DNA of 64,000 bases, taken from Variovorax sp. Sphag1AA. GTDB taxonomy: Bacteria > Pseudomonadota > Gammaproteobacteria > Burkholderiales > Burkholderiaceae_C. Numbering within the stretch: position 1 is the stretch's first letter; the number at the start of each line of letters is the position of its first letter. Positions 34,986-48,885 of this stretch are shown in pieces. Below the pieces are notes generated by a model. The model saw nothing but the letters and a program-made list of their open reading frames with translations, had not been told where the DNA came from and made no database searches. The DNA is taken from the NCBI RefSeq assembly GCF_014192575.1, contig NZ_JACHYC010000006.1, positions 496,001-560,000 on the forward strand, written 5' to 3'. The position numbers were made by a program, and so were the translations under genes.

Positions 34986-34998
34986 ATGATTTGATCAT
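34986..34998. promoter_or_regulatory. Candidate operator between fur and bamE
   Basis: ATGATTTGATCAT has perfect 5-bp inverted arms (ATGAT/ATCAT) around TTG and lies in an A/T-rich patch, similar in composition to half-sites of the Fur box. It overlaps a TACAAT hexamer (34982-34987) that could be the -10 of bamE, and TATGAT on the other strand that could serve fur. Autoregulation of fur is the natural reading but is inferred. Confidence 0.35.
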
Positions 34999-35017
34999 AT
35001 CGTCCAACCCCTTTTCC

Positions 35018-35584
35018 ATGCCTGCCATTCCCCAACGCCGTCTCTGGCCGCTTGCTGCCGCCGTCGCGGCAAGCCTGGGCCTCGGCGCTTGCAGCAGTGT
35101 CAACAACAGCGCGCGCAATGCGCTGTACGCGGTCACTCCCTACAAGATCGAAGTGGTCCAGGGCAATTTCGTGTCCAAGGAGCAAGTCGAGGCGCTCAAG
35201 CCCGGCATGACGCGCCAGCAGGTGCGCGAAATCCTCGGCACCTCGTTGCTGACCGATGTCTTCCATTCCAACCGCTGGGACTACGTCTTCACGATCCGTC
35301 GCCAGGGCGTCGAGCCGCAGCAGCGCCGGCTGACCCTGTACTTCAACGGCGAGGTGCTCGATCGCTTCGAGGGCGATCCGATGCCGAGCGAAGAAGAGTT
35401 CGTCGCCACGCTCGACACCCGGCGCCGCATCGGCAAGGTGCCCCAGCTCGAAGCGTCGGAAGACCAGCTCAAGAAATACGAGCCCAGCGACAAGGACAAG
35501 GCAAAGGACAAACCGTCCGACAGCGAGCCTGCCGCATCGACCGCGCCGCTGCCGGCTGCGTATCCTCCGCTCGAATCGCGCTGA
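35018..35584 (+). CDS. bamE: Outer-membrane assembly lipoprotein BamE (SmpA/OmlA)
   Basis: A lipoprotein subunit of the BAM complex that inserts beta-barrel proteins in the outer membrane. The 188-residue protein has a signal peptide with lipobox LGAC (Cys25), then the SmpA/OmlA domain: YKIEVVQGNFVSKEQVEALKPGMTRQQVREILGTSLLTDVFHSNRWDYVF, followed by RRLTLYFNGEVLDRFEG. The C-terminal 60 residues (LKKYEPSDKDKAKDKPSDSEPAAS) are a charged, low-complexity tail beyond the conserved domain. The ATG at 35018 gives the signal peptide; upstream in-frame sequence is complement of fur. Confidence 0.94.
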   Translation: MPAIPQRRLWPLAAAVAASLGLGACSSVNNSARNALYAVTPYKIEVVQGNFVSKEQVEALKPGMTRQQVREILGTSLLTDVFHSNRWDYVFTIRRQGVEPQQRRLTLYFNGEVLDRFEGDPMPSEEEFVATLDTRRRIGKVPQLEASEDQLKKYEPSDKDKAKDKPSDSEPAASTAPLPAAYPPLESR

Positions 35585-35648
35585 TCCGCGCACGCCGGTC
35601 CAGCGACCGGCGTGATCCCCCGAATCTGCATTTCCGAGGTCGAGACTC

Positions 35649-36479
35649 GTGACTGCCAATCCCACTTCCTCTTCCTCCCTCCGCCGCGTCGCCGTTGCCG
35701 GTGCTTCCGGGCGCATGGGCCACATGCTCATCGAGGCCGTGCGGCAATCCGGCGATTGCCAGCTGGCCGGCGCGCTCGACATCGCCGGCAGCAGCGCCAT
35801 CGGCACGGATGCCAGCGCCTTCCTGGGCGCGCCGAGCGGCGTCCCGATCGTTTCCGATCTGCGCGAGGGGCTGAAGAACGCCCAGGTCCTGATCGACTTC
35901 ACCCGGCCCGAAGGCACGATGGCGCATCTCGCCGTGTGCCGCGAACTCGGCGTGCAGCTCGTGATCGGCACGACCGGCTTCAGCGATGCGCAAAAAGCCG
36001 AGATCGCCGCGGCCGCCAAGGACATCGCGATCATGTTCGCGCCCAACATGAGCGTTGGCGTCAATGTGACCTTGAAGCTGCTCGAGATGGCCGCCAAGGC
36101 GATGTCGACCGGCTACGACATCGAAATCATCGAAGCGCACCACCGCCACAAGATCGACGCGCCTTCGGGCACCGCCCTGAAGATGGGCGAGGTGATTGCC
36201 GATGCGCTCGGCCGTGACCTCAAGCAGTGCGCGGTGTACGGCCGCGAGGGCGTGACCGGCGAGCGCGATCCTTCGACGATCGGCTTCGCGACCATCCGCG
36301 GCGGCGACATCGTCGGCGACCACACAGTGCTGTTTGCCGGCACCGGCGAGCGCATCGAGATCTCGCACAAGTCCTCCAGCCGCGCCGGCTACGCGCAGGG
36401 CAGCCTGCGCGCGGTGCGATTCCTGGCTGACAAGCGCGCGGGCCTCTTCGACATGTTCGACGTGCTGAACCTCCGCTGA
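35649..36479 (+). CDS. dapB: 4-Hydroxy-tetrahydrodipicolinate reductase
   Basis: The NAD(P)H-dependent reductase of lysine and diaminopimelate synthesis. The 276-residue protein has the dinucleotide motif VAVAGASGRMGHMLIEAV near the N-terminus, GTTGFSDAQKAEI, FAPNMSVGVNVTLKLLEMA, and the catalytic/binding segment IEIIEAHHRHKIDAPSGTALKMGE with the paired histidines and lysine. The start is GTG at 35649, with GAGGTCGAGA just upstream; no ATG lies at a sensible place. It probably follows bamE in one transcript (64-base gap) and is followed by exbB after 7 bases. Confidence 0.95.
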   Translation: MTANPTSSSSLRRVAVAGASGRMGHMLIEAVRQSGDCQLAGALDIAGSSAIGTDASAFLGAPSGVPIVSDLREGLKNAQVLIDFTRPEGTMAHLAVCRELGVQLVIGTTGFSDAQKAEIAAAAKDIAIMFAPNMSVGVNVTLKLLEMAAKAMSTGYDIEIIEAHHRHKIDAPSGTALKMGEVIADALGRDLKQCAVYGREGVTGERDPSTIGFATIRGGDIVGDHTVLFAGTGERIEISHKSSSRAGYAQGSLRAVRFLADKRAGLFDMFDVLNLR

Positions 36480-36486
36480 CTATCGC

Positions 36487-37146
36487 ATGAGCGTCATCGA
36501 GCTGCTTGCGCACGGTGACGGCGTCAGCCGTTCGGTGGCGATTCTCCTGCTGGTCATGTCGATCTCGAGCTGGGTCGTGATCCTCTGGAAGGCCTGGCTG
36601 CTGCGCGGCGGCACGCGCGACGTGGTCCGCAGCATCGCCGCGTTCTGGCAATCGCCGTCGCTCGGCGAGGCCGAGTCCAGTCTCAAGTCCTTCGATCGCG
36701 CCGAGCTGGTGCTGCCGGCGGTGAGCGCGGTTCGTCATCTTGCGGTGCAGGCCGATGGCGGCACGCTTGGCGGAGCGGTGAATCGCACCCAGCGTGTCAC
36801 GCGTGTCCTGCGCGACGCGCTGCATGCGGCGCTCCGGCGCCTGCAATCCGGCCAGATCCTGCTTGCGACCGTGGGGGCGACCGCGCCCTTTGTGGGTCTT
36901 CTGGGCACCGTCTGGGGCATCTACCGCGCACTGGTCGGCATTGCCGGCGAAACCGGCGGCTTCACCATCGACAAGGTCGCCGGTCCGGTCGGCGAGGCGC
37001 TGATCATGACCGCCTTCGGCCTCGCGGTCGCGATCCCTGCCGTGCTGGCCTACAACGTGTTTGGGCGCGTCGTCGGCCGTATCGAGGCCGAACTCGAAGG
37101 TTTTGCGCACGACCTGCTCGGCATGCTGGGCGAGCCGGAGGTCTGA
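36487..37146 (+). CDS. exbB: MotA/TolQ/ExbB proton-channel protein
   Basis: An inner-membrane proton channel subunit that energises TonB-dependent import (or the Tol system). The 219-residue protein has a TM1 (SVAILLLVMSISSWVVILWKAWLL), a large cytoplasmic loop, then GQILLATVGATAPFVGLLGTVWGIYRAL and GEALIMTAFGLAVAIPAVLAYNVF, the conserved ExbB/TolQ TM2 and TM3 with the polar channel threonines. It is coupled to the ExbD-like gene 3 bases after its stop. No tonB gene is in the window, but a TonB-dependent receptor is present at the right end. ExbB is preferred to TolQ because no tol genes are nearby. Confidence 0.9.
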   Translation: MSVIELLAHGDGVSRSVAILLLVMSISSWVVILWKAWLLRGGTRDVVRSIAAFWQSPSLGEAESSLKSFDRAELVLPAVSAVRHLAVQADGGTLGGAVNRTQRVTRVLRDALHAALRRLQSGQILLATVGATAPFVGLLGTVWGIYRALVGIAGETGGFTIDKVAGPVGEALIMTAFGLAVAIPAVLAYNVFGRVVGRIEAELEGFAHDLLGMLGEPEV

Positions 37147-37149
37147 GCC

Positions 37150-37605
37150 ATGGCCTTCGGTCGCACGTCGCTCGGCAGCACGCCCACCGGCGGGCGCTCG
37201 ATCGGCGCGGGCGGACAGCGACCGCTGTCGGACATCAACGTCACGCCGCTGGTGGACGTGATGCTTGTGCTGCTGGTGATCTTCATCATCACCGCGCCGC
37301 TGATGGCGAGCTCGATCAAGCTCGATCTGCCGCGCACCGATGCCGGCAAGCCCAACGAGACGCCCAAGTTCGTGAGCCTCGTCGTCGATGCGTCGGGCAA
37401 GGTATTCCTCAACGAGCAGCCGGTTTCGAACGATGAACTCGCGGCCGGGCTCGCCAAGGCGGCCGCCGACAGCCGCGACACCGAAGTCCAGCTCCGCGCC
37501 GACCAGGCCGTGCCCTACGGCAAGGTGGTCGAACTCATGGGCATCGCCAACAAGGCGGGGCTGAGCCGCATTGGCTTCGTGACTGAAGCGCCCCCACCCA
37601 AGTAG
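37150..37605 (+). CDS. exbD: Biopolymer transport protein ExbD/TolR
   Basis: The partner of ExbB, with a single N-terminal membrane helix carrying the proton-conducting aspartate. The 151-residue protein shows SDINVTPLVDVMLVLLVIFIITAPLM (the Asp of VDVMLVLL is the channel residue) followed by a periplasmic domain (LPRTDAGKPNETPKFVSLVVDASGKVFLN, QLRADQAVPYGKVVELMGIANKAGLSRIGFVTE), typical of ExbD/TolR. It follows exbB by 3 bases. A dispersed repeat (copy C) lies just downstream and belongs to the convergent glgP gene. Confidence 0.93.
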   Translation: MAFGRTSLGSTPTGGRSIGAGGQRPLSDINVTPLVDVMLVLLVIFIITAPLMASSIKLDLPRTDAGKPNETPKFVSLVVDASGKVFLNEQPVSNDELAAGLAKAAADSRDTEVQLRADQAVPYGKVVELMGIANKAGLSRIGFVTEAPPPK

Positions 37606-37632
37606 CCAGCCGCCGGCGAAGCCCGGCGCGTT

Positions 37633-37722
37633 CGGGAAACACCGCGGAACCGGCTTGGCCGGGCCGCAGGTGTTGCCCCCTGAAAGGGGTGGAGAGCGAC
37701 ACGAAGTGCGCGAGCCTGGGGG
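37633..37722 (-). repeat. Dispersed stop-codon-adjacent repeat, copy C
   Basis: On the minus strand the glgP stop TAA runs directly into CCCCCAGGCTCGCGCACTTCG. Hairpin 1 is CCCCTTTCAGGGG and hairpin 2 CCGGCCAAGCCGG followed by GTTCCGCGG. Same polarity relative to the upstream gene as copies A, B and D. Confidence 0.85.
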
Positions 37723-40179
<2,457 letters not shown>

Positions 40180-40210
40180 GGTGGGGCCGTGTGGTTTCGC
40201 GGGGGCGGGG

Positions 40211-41671
40211 TCAGCCGATCGCCTCGGCATAGACATCGAGATAGCGTGCGGCGGCGGTGCCCCAGTCGGCGGGGCGGCTCATCGCATTGGCGCGCACCGC
40301 CCGCCAGTCGGTCGGGCGTCGGTAGAGCGCGAAGGCGCGGCGGACCGCGCGGGCGTAGCCGGCTGCGTCGAAGGCATCGAAGGTGAAGCCGGTCGCGTCG
40401 CCGCTTGCCATGTCTTCAAGGGACGCATCGACCACCGTGTCGGCCAGCCCGCCGACGCGATGCACCAGCGGCAGGCTGCCGTACTTGAGGCCGTACATCT
40501 GCGTGAGTCCGCAGGGCTCGAACAGCGACGGCACGAGCGTCACGTCGCCGGCGGCGAACAGGCGATGTGCGAGCGGTTCGCTGTAGCCCAGCGTGACGCT
40601 GACCGAGCGCGGTGCATCGGTGGCGCGCTGCCGGAATGCGGCTTCGAGGTCGGCATCGCCGCTGCCCAGCAGTGCGAGTTGCCCGCCCTGCGCGACGAGG
40701 GCGTCGAGCCCTTCGAGGACGAGTCGCAGGCCCTTCTGCTCGGTCAACCGGCTGACCACCACGAAGAGCGGCGCGTCCGGCTGCGGTGCGAGGCCCAATT
40801 CTTCCTGCAGGGCGGTCTTGCAACGCGCTTTGCCGGGCATGCGCCGCGCTTCGTACCGATGCGCGATCAGCGTGTCGGTCGCAGGGTTCCAGACTTGATC
40901 GTCGACGGCGTTGAGGATGCCGCTGAGCACATGCGATCGGCTGCGAAGCAGGCCGTCGAGCCCGAAGCCCTGTTCTGGCATCTGGATCTCGTGCGAATAG
41001 GTCGGGCTGACGGTCGTGATCCGGTCGGCAAAGCACAGCCCGCCTTTCATGAACGACAACTGGCCGTGGAATTCGAGACCGTTGACGCTGAAGGCGGCCG
41101 GGGGCAGACCCAACTCGGAGAAGTGCCAGGGCGCGAACAGCCCCTGGTAGGCCAGGTTGTGCACCGTGAATACGCTGCCCACGCGCGGACGGCCATCGGG
41201 TTGCGCGAAGGCCAGGTAGGCCGGCGCGAGTCCGGCATGCCAGTCGTGGGCATGGACCAGTTCGGGGCGCCAGTGCGGGTCGAGGTCACGCGCCAGTTGC
41301 GCGGCCGCCCAGCCCAGCAGGGCGAAGCGCCGGTGGTTGTCGCCATAGGGCTGGCGGCTGGTGTCCTCGTAGGGATTGCCGGGGCGATCGTACAGCCAGG
41401 GCGCATCGATCACATAGGCTGGAATGGCCGGCGCACCATCGATCGGAATGCGGCCGAAGCGCAGGCGCACCTGTTCGCCCCACGGCGCGGTGAATTCGGC
41501 GACTGGCTCGGAATCGGCGATTCCCGCGACGATCGCCGGAAAGCCCGGAAGCAGCACGCGCACGTCCTGCCCGGCCGCCAGCAGCGCGAGCGGCAGCGCG
41601 CCCGCGACATCGGCCAGCCCTCCAGTCTTCAGCAGGGGAAACAGTTCGGCGCTGACCTGAAGAATCCGCAT
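40211..41671 (-). CDS. glgA: Glycogen synthase (ADP-glucose)
   Basis: A GT5 glycosyltransferase that extends alpha-1,4-glucan using ADP-glucose made by GlgC. The 486-residue protein starts MRILQVSAELFPLLKTGGLADVAGALPLAL, containing the ADP-glucose-binding KTGGLADV, and later shows VHAHDWHAGLAPAYLA, VHNLAYQG and the C-terminal PSLFEPCGLTQMYGLKYGSLPLV with the conserved E and the GT-B donor site. It lies 6 bases after glgC and is followed by glgP. Confidence 0.96.
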   Translation of the reverse strand: MRILQVSAELFPLLKTGGLADVAGALPLALLAAGQDVRVLLPGFPAIVAGIADSEPVAEFTAPWGEQVRLRFGRIPIDGAPAIPAYVIDAPWLYDRPGNPYEDTSRQPYGDNHRRFALLGWAAAQLARDLDPHWRPELVHAHDWHAGLAPAYLAFAQPDGRPRVGSVFTVHNLAYQGLFAPWHFSELGLPPAAFSVNGLEFHGQLSFMKGGLCFADRITTVSPTYSHEIQMPEQGFGLDGLLRSRSHVLSGILNAVDDQVWNPATDTLIAHRYEARRMPGKARCKTALQEELGLAPQPDAPLFVVVSRLTEQKGLRLVLEGLDALVAQGGQLALLGSGDADLEAAFRQRATDAPRSVSVTLGYSEPLAHRLFAAGDVTLVPSLFEPCGLTQMYGLKYGSLPLVHRVGGLADTVVDASLEDMASGDATGFTFDAFDAAGYARAVRRAFALYRRPTDWRAVRANAMSRPADWGTAAARYLDVYAEAIG

Positions 41672-41677
41672 GCGTCG

Positions 41678-42979
41678 TTACTGGGGATAGCCGAGACGCT
41701 TGAGCATCTCGCGCGTGACGAGCACCACGCCGCCTTCGGTGCGTTCGAAGCGCGCGGTGTCGGCGTCGGCGTCTTCGCCGATCACCGTGTTCTCGGGCAG
41801 GATGCAGGCGCGGTCGATGACCACCTTGTTCAGCCGGCAGCCCTGGCCGATCTGCACGTCGGGCAGCAACACCGCCTCGTTGATCGTGCAGAACGAATGC
41901 ACGCGCACGCCGGAGAACAGCACGGAACTGCTCACCTTCGAGCCGGAGACGATGCAGCCGCCGGAGACGATGGTGTTGACGGTCATGCCGTGCTTGCCTT
42001 CGCGGTCGAGCACGAACTTGGCCGGCGGGAGCTGTCGCTGGTAGGTCCAGATGGGCCAGTCGGTGTCATAGATGTCCAGCTCGGGGGTGATCGAGGCCAG
42101 GTCCAGGTTGGCTGCCCAGAATGCATCAATCGTGCCCACGTCGCGCCAGTAGGCCTTGGCGTCGCCGCCGCGCTGGGCGCGGGTCACGCACGACATGCCA
42201 AAAGGATGCGCCACCGCGCGCCCCTCCGCCACGGCGCGGGGGATGATGTCCTTGCCGAAGTCGTGGTCCGAGTCGGGGTCGGCGCTGTCTTCCTCGAGCA
42301 TCCGGTAGAGGTACTCGGCGTCGAAGATGTAGATGCCCATGCTCGCGAGCGCCACATCCGACCTGCCGGGCATCGGGGGCGGGTCGGCGGGCTTTTCGAG
42401 GAAATCGACGATGTTGCGGTCGGTGTCCACCGCCATCACGCCGAAGGCCACCGCTTCCATGCGCGGCACTTCGATGCAGCCGACCGTGCAGCCGCGGCCG
42501 TGCGCGACATGGTCGGTGAGCATGATCGAGTAGTCCATCTTGTAGACGTGGTCGCCGGCCAGCACCACCACGTAATCATGTGGCGTGGAGCGTGTCCGGA
42601 AGATGTCGAGGTTCTGATAGACCGCATCGGCGGTGCCGCGGTACCAGTGCTCGTCGCCCACCCGCTGCTGGGCGGGCAGCACGTCGACCATCTCGTTGAG
42701 TTCGGCGCGCAGGAAGCTCCAGCCGCGCTGCAGGTGGCGCATGAGCGAGTGCGACTTGTACTGCGTGACCACCGCCATCCGCCGGATGCCCGAGTTGAGG
42801 CAGTTCGACAACGCGAAATCGATGATGCGGAACTTGCCGCCGAAGTACACCGCCGGCTTGGCGCGCCGGTCGGTGAGCTGCTTGAGCCGGGATCCCCGGC
42901 CGCCCGCGAGCACCAGCGCGATGGTGCGGCGAACGAGTTGATGGGCCTGCAGGTTCGGTTGCTCGATGTCGTTCATCAT
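41678..42979 (-). CDS. glgC: Glucose-1-phosphate adenylyltransferase
   Basis: ADP-glucose pyrophosphorylase, the committed step of glycogen synthesis and usually allosterically controlled. The 433-residue protein has the N-terminal nucleotidyl site IALVLAGGRGSRLKQLTDRRAKPAVYFGGKFRIIDFALSNCLNSG, VLAGDHVYKMDY with the metal-binding aspartate, and MGIYIFDAEYL and a C-terminal left-handed beta-helix (residues about 300-420). A strong GGAGG sits 5 bases before the ATG at 42979, with a second ATG one codon later. glgX lies 60 bases upstream in the same operon. Confidence 0.96.
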   Translation of the reverse strand: MMNDIEQPNLQAHQLVRRTIALVLAGGRGSRLKQLTDRRAKPAVYFGGKFRIIDFALSNCLNSGIRRMAVVTQYKSHSLMRHLQRGWSFLRAELNEMVDVLPAQQRVGDEHWYRGTADAVYQNLDIFRTRSTPHDYVVVLAGDHVYKMDYSIMLTDHVAHGRGCTVGCIEVPRMEAVAFGVMAVDTDRNIVDFLEKPADPPPMPGRSDVALASMGIYIFDAEYLYRMLEEDSADPDSDHDFGKDIIPRAVAEGRAVAHPFGMSCVTRAQRGGDAKAYWRDVGTIDAFWAANLDLASITPELDIYDTDWPIWTYQRQLPPAKFVLDREGKHGMTVNTIVSGGCIVSGSKVSSSVLFSGVRVHSFCTINEAVLLPDVQIGQGCRLNKVVIDRACILPENTVIGEDADADTARFERTEGGVVLVTREMLKRLGYPQ

Positions 42980-43039
42980 TTGCCTCCGTTTGTTGTTTCC
43001 CGGTGATTCCAGCCTAGCATTCCGGCGAGCGCTTGGCTC

Positions 43040-45078
<2,039 letters not shown>

Positions 45079-45082
<4 letters not shown>

Positions 45083-47265
45083 GCCAGTACCCACATCAAG
45101 GTGCAGAGCGCGGGCAGTGTCAGCGTCATCGATTGCGGCCTTCCATGCCAGCGCAGCTCCTGCGTTTCGATGACACCATTGCCGAGTCCGCTTCCACCGT
45201 AGATCTGGTTGTCCGTGTTGATGATCTCGCGGTACTTGCCAGCAAGCGGCATGCCCAGCCGGTAGCCGTGCCGGACCATCGGGGTGAAGTTGCACACCGC
45301 GACGACGAAGCTGCCGTCGCCGGCGCGCCGCATGAAGGCGAACACCGACTGATCCGCATCGTCATGGCAGATCCACTCGAATCCCTGCGGTTCGCAATCG
45401 AGTTCGTGCAGCGCCGCGAAGTGGCGGTAGACATTGTTCAGGTCGCGCACCAGCCGCCGGATGCCCTGGTGCGAGGGCTGTTCCAGCAGGTGCCAGTCGA
45501 GGCTGCGGTCCGCGTTCCATTCGGCCCATTGGGCGAACTCGCTGCCCATGAACAGCAGCTTCTTTCCCGGATAGGCCCAGAGGTAGCCATAGAGGTTGCG
45601 CAACCCCGCGAACTTCTGCCAGTGGTCCCCCGGCATGCGGCTGATCATCGAGCCCTTGCCGTGAACCACTTCGTCGTGAGAGAACGGCAGCACGAAGTTC
45701 TCGCTGTGTGCGTACATCAGCCCGAAGGTGATCTGCCGGTGATGGTGCTTGCGATGGACCGGATCGATGCCCGCATAGCGCAGCGTGTCGTTCATCCAGC
45801 CCATGTTCCACTTGAAGTGAAAGCCCAGGCCGCCCTGTTCCGGTGGCCGCGTCACGCCTGGGAAGCTGGTCGACTCCTCGGCGATCGTGATCGCGCCAGG
45901 CCGTTCCACGCCGACGACATGGTTCATGCGCCGCAGGAAGTCGATCGCTTCGAGGTTCTCGCGGCCGCCGTGCGCGTTGGGAATCCATTCGCCTGCATCG
46001 CGGCTGTAGTCGCGATAGAGCATCGACGCCACCGCATCCACCCGCAGGCCATCGACGCCGTACCGCTCCAGCCAGTACAGCGCGTTGCCGACAAGATAGT
46101 TGCGCACCTCCGTCCGTGCGTAGTTGAAGATCAGCGTCTGCCAGTCGTTGTGAAAGCCTTCGCGCGGATCGGCGTACTCGTAAAGCGCAGTGCCGTCGAA
46201 TTGCGCGAGCCCGTGCGCGTCGGTGGGGAAGTGGGCCGGCACCCAGTCGAGGATCACGCCGAGCCCGGCCGCATGCGCCGCTTCGACGAACGCGCGGAAA
46301 TCGCCAGGGGTGCCAAAGCGCGAGGTTGGCGCGTAGAGGCCGATCGGCTGGTAGCCCCACGATCCGTCGAAGGGGTGTTCGCTGATGGGCAGCAGCTCGA
46401 TGTGGGTGAAGCCCATGTCCCGCGCATAGGGCACCAGCGTGTCGGCGAGCTCGCGGTAGTCGAGCCACTCGTGGCCGTTCTTGCGCCGCCAGGAGCCCAG
46501 GTGCACTTCGTAGATGCTGATGGGCGCGTTGCGCGCGTTGGCCTGCACCCGGTTCGGCGGCACCTTGGCCGGTGCAGGCAGCGGCTGCACCACGCAGGCA
46601 GTGTCGGGTCGCAGCCGTGCCGAGAAGCCGAAGGGATCGGCCTTGCGCAGCACATGGCCCTGGGCCGAAAGAATCTCGAATTCGTAGCTGTCCCCCGGCG
46701 CGACATGCGGCGCGAAGATCTCCCACACGCCGCACTCGCGGCGCAGCCGCATCATGTGGCGGCGGCCGTCCCACTGGTTGAAGTCGCCCACCACCGAGAC
46801 GCGGCGCGCGTTCGGCGCCCACACCGTGAAGGCGCAGCCGCGAACGCCGTCGATCTCGCGAAGGTGGGCCCCCAGTTGCTCGAAGGGGCGCAGGTGCGTG
46901 CCCTCGGCCAGCAGCCAGACGTCGGTGGCGCCGAGCACGAGCGGGAAGCGATACGGGTCGTCGAGCTGCGAGGTGTGCGTGCCCCAGTCGACGTGGAAGT
47001 GATAGCCGAGCCGGGCTTCCGAGGCAGGAACGAGTCCGGCGAAGAGGTCGCTGTCGCCTTGGCGGTCGAGCTCGGCCAGTGGCCAGCCCGAGCCCGATTG
47101 CATGACCGTCACCGACTTCGCGCCCGGCAGCAGGGCGCGGACGCGGAGGCCTTCGTCCGTCTCGTGCGGGCCGAGCGCGGCGAAGGGATCGCCATGTTCT
47201 GCGCGCATCAGGGCACGGACTTCGGCCTCAGGCAGCATCGAGCGGTACTCCGAAGAAGACGCCAT
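45079..47265 (-). CDS. glgB: 1,4-alpha-glucan branching enzyme
   Basis: GlgB creates the alpha-1,6 branch points of glycogen. The 728-residue form has two N-terminal beta domains (FAALGPHETDEGLRVRALLPGA; RGCAFTVWAPNARRVSVVGDFNQWDGRRHMMR) and a GH13_9 barrel with ELLPISEHPFDGSWGYQ, DWVPAHFP, nucleophile in DGLRVDAVASMLYRDYSR, acid in ITIAEESTSFPGV and FSHDEVVHGKGSM. The start is unsettled. ATG 47265 overlaps the preceding gene by 38 bases; the ATG at 47238 has GGAG 9 bases upstream and would shorten it to 719 residues. It is coupled to glgX by GTGA. Confidence 0.95.
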
Positions 47266-48859
47266 ATGGCGGCAGCGCGAGCAAGCCGCCTTCGATGCCA
47301 GTGTCTACTAAAGGCGCGCCTTCTGCCGGCGCAAGCCTGCGGGGCAGGTCGAGCGACACCGGCTGGTCGGAGAGGTTGAACACACCGTGCAGCGAGGCGT
47401 CGCCGTCATGTCGCTCGAACCAGAGCACCGTGTCCGGCACGCCGGGCGCATCGATGAAGCGCATCTCGCCTTTGCGAAGCAGCGGTTGCCGGCGACGCCA
47501 ACGCAGCAGCGCTCGGCTGAAATTGAGCATCGAAGCCGGGTCGTCCGACTGCCGGTCGATCGCCAGCGGCAGGTGCATGTCCGAGACCGGCAGCCACGGC
47601 GTTCCACTGGTGAAGCCTGCGTGGTGTGCATCCGTGACCCAGGGGATCGGCGTGCGGGCGCCGTCGCGGCCCTTGAATTCGGGCCAGAAGGCGCGTCCGT
47701 AGGGGTCCTGCAGCAGTTCGAACGGCACTTCGGCCTCCGGCAGGCCGAGTTCCTCGCCCTGGTAGACGCTCGCACTCCCGCGCAGCGAAAGCAGCAGCGT
47801 GAGCCAGAGCCGGTCGCGGCGGGTGTCCTCGGTGCCGTTGGCGTTCCAGCGGGAGGCGACCCGCGGCACATCGTGGTTCGACACCGCCCAGCAGCCCCAG
47901 CCGCCGGTCTTCGCGAGCGCCTGGTCGAGCGCCTCGACCTGTGTGCGCAGGTGCGATGCGCTGTGCTCGCTGGTCAGAAGGCTGAAGCTGTAGGCCAGAT
48001 GCAGGCGCTTGCCGCGTTCGGTGTAGCTGGCCATCACCGGCGGCGCGTTCTCGTCGCCCACCTCGCCGAGGCCCACCGCGCCGAACTCGTCGAGCACGGC
48101 GCGCAGGCGTTCGAGAAAGCGAAGGTTCTCCGGCTGGCTCTTGTCGTGGAGATGCTTCTGCATCGCGTACGGGTTGTCGGCCCGTACCGTGCTGACCAGG
48201 CCGCCGTCGGCCGGCGGGTTGTCGCGCAGCTGCGCGTTGTGGAACTGGTGGTTGCAGGCGTCGAAGCGGAAGCCGTCCACCCCGCGTTCGCACCAGAAGC
48301 GGACTTCGGCCAGCAAGGCGTCCTGCACCGCCGGGCAATGGAAGTTGAGGTCCGGCTGCTCCACGAGGAAGCTGTGCAGGTAGTACTGCCGCCGCCGCGA
48401 ATCCCACTGCCAGGCGGAGCCGCCGAAGACCGATAACCAGTTGTTGGGCGGTGTGCCGTCCGGCCGCGGGTCGGCCCAGACGTACCAGTCGGCTTGCGGG
48501 TTGTCGCGACCGGCGCGGCTCGCGGCGAACCATGCGTGCTGGTCGGAAGTGTGGGAGAGCACCTGGTCGATGATGACCTTGATCCCCAGCGCGTGGGCGC
48601 GGGCCAGCATCGCATCGAAGTCCTCCAGCGTGCCGAACATCGGGTCGACCGCCCGGTAGTCGGCCACGTCGTAACCGAAATCCTTCATCGGCGACCGGAA
48701 GAAGGGCGACACCCAGATGGCATCCACCCCAAGTGCCGCGACGTGATCGAGCCGGGCGGTGATGCCCGGCAGGTCGCCGATGCCGTCGCCGTTGCTGTCC
48801 ATGAAGCTGCGCGGGTAGATCTGGTAAATCACCGCGCCGCGCCACCAATCTTTGTCCAT
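47228..48859 (-). CDS. GH13 alpha-glucosidase (subfamily 23-like)
   Basis: A 543-residue GH13 enzyme that starts MDKDWWRGAVIYQIYPRSFMDSNGDGIGDL, the pattern of bacterial alpha-glucosidases such as those of Halomonas (GH13_23). Catalytic parts are visible: VIIDQVLSHTSDQH, nucleophile Asp in GVDGFRFDACNH, acid Glu in GLGEVGDEN, and AVSNHDVPR. It would release glucose from maltose and short oligosaccharides, so as first gene of the glycogen operon it may process degradation products or imported maltose; the substrate is inferred. GGGAGGA lies 8 bases before the ATG. There is no signal peptide. Divergent from leuS over 190 bases. Confidence 0.9.
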   Translation of the reverse strand: MDKDWWRGAVIYQIYPRSFMDSNGDGIGDLPGITARLDHVAALGVDAIWVSPFFRSPMKDFGYDVADYRAVDPMFGTLEDFDAMLARAHALGIKVIIDQVLSHTSDQHAWFAASRAGRDNPQADWYVWADPRPDGTPPNNWLSVFGGSAWQWDSRRRQYYLHSFLVEQPDLNFHCPAVQDALLAEVRFWCERGVDGFRFDACNHQFHNAQLRDNPPADGGLVSTVRADNPYAMQKHLHDKSQPENLRFLERLRAVLDEFGAVGLGEVGDENAPPVMASYTERGKRLHLAYSFSLLTSEHSASHLRTQVEALDQALAKTGGWGCWAVSNHDVPRVASRWNANGTEDTRRDRLWLTLLLSLRGSASVYQGEELGLPEAEVPFELLQDPYGRAFWPEFKGRDGARTPIPWVTDAHHAGFTSGTPWLPVSDMHLPLAIDRQSDDPASMLNFSRALLRWRRRQPLLRKGEMRFIDAPGVPDTVLWFERHDGDASLHGVFNLSDQPVSLDLPRRLAPAEGAPLVDTGIEGGLLALPPYGVFFGVPLDAA

Positions 48860-48885
48860 GCAGGTCCTCCCAGGCCCAAAAATGA

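Noticed and set aside
40180..40236. Upstream ATG for glgP at 40236
   Set aside because: It would overlap the end of glgA by 26 bases and add 19 proline/alanine-rich residues not expected in the family; retained only as an alternative.
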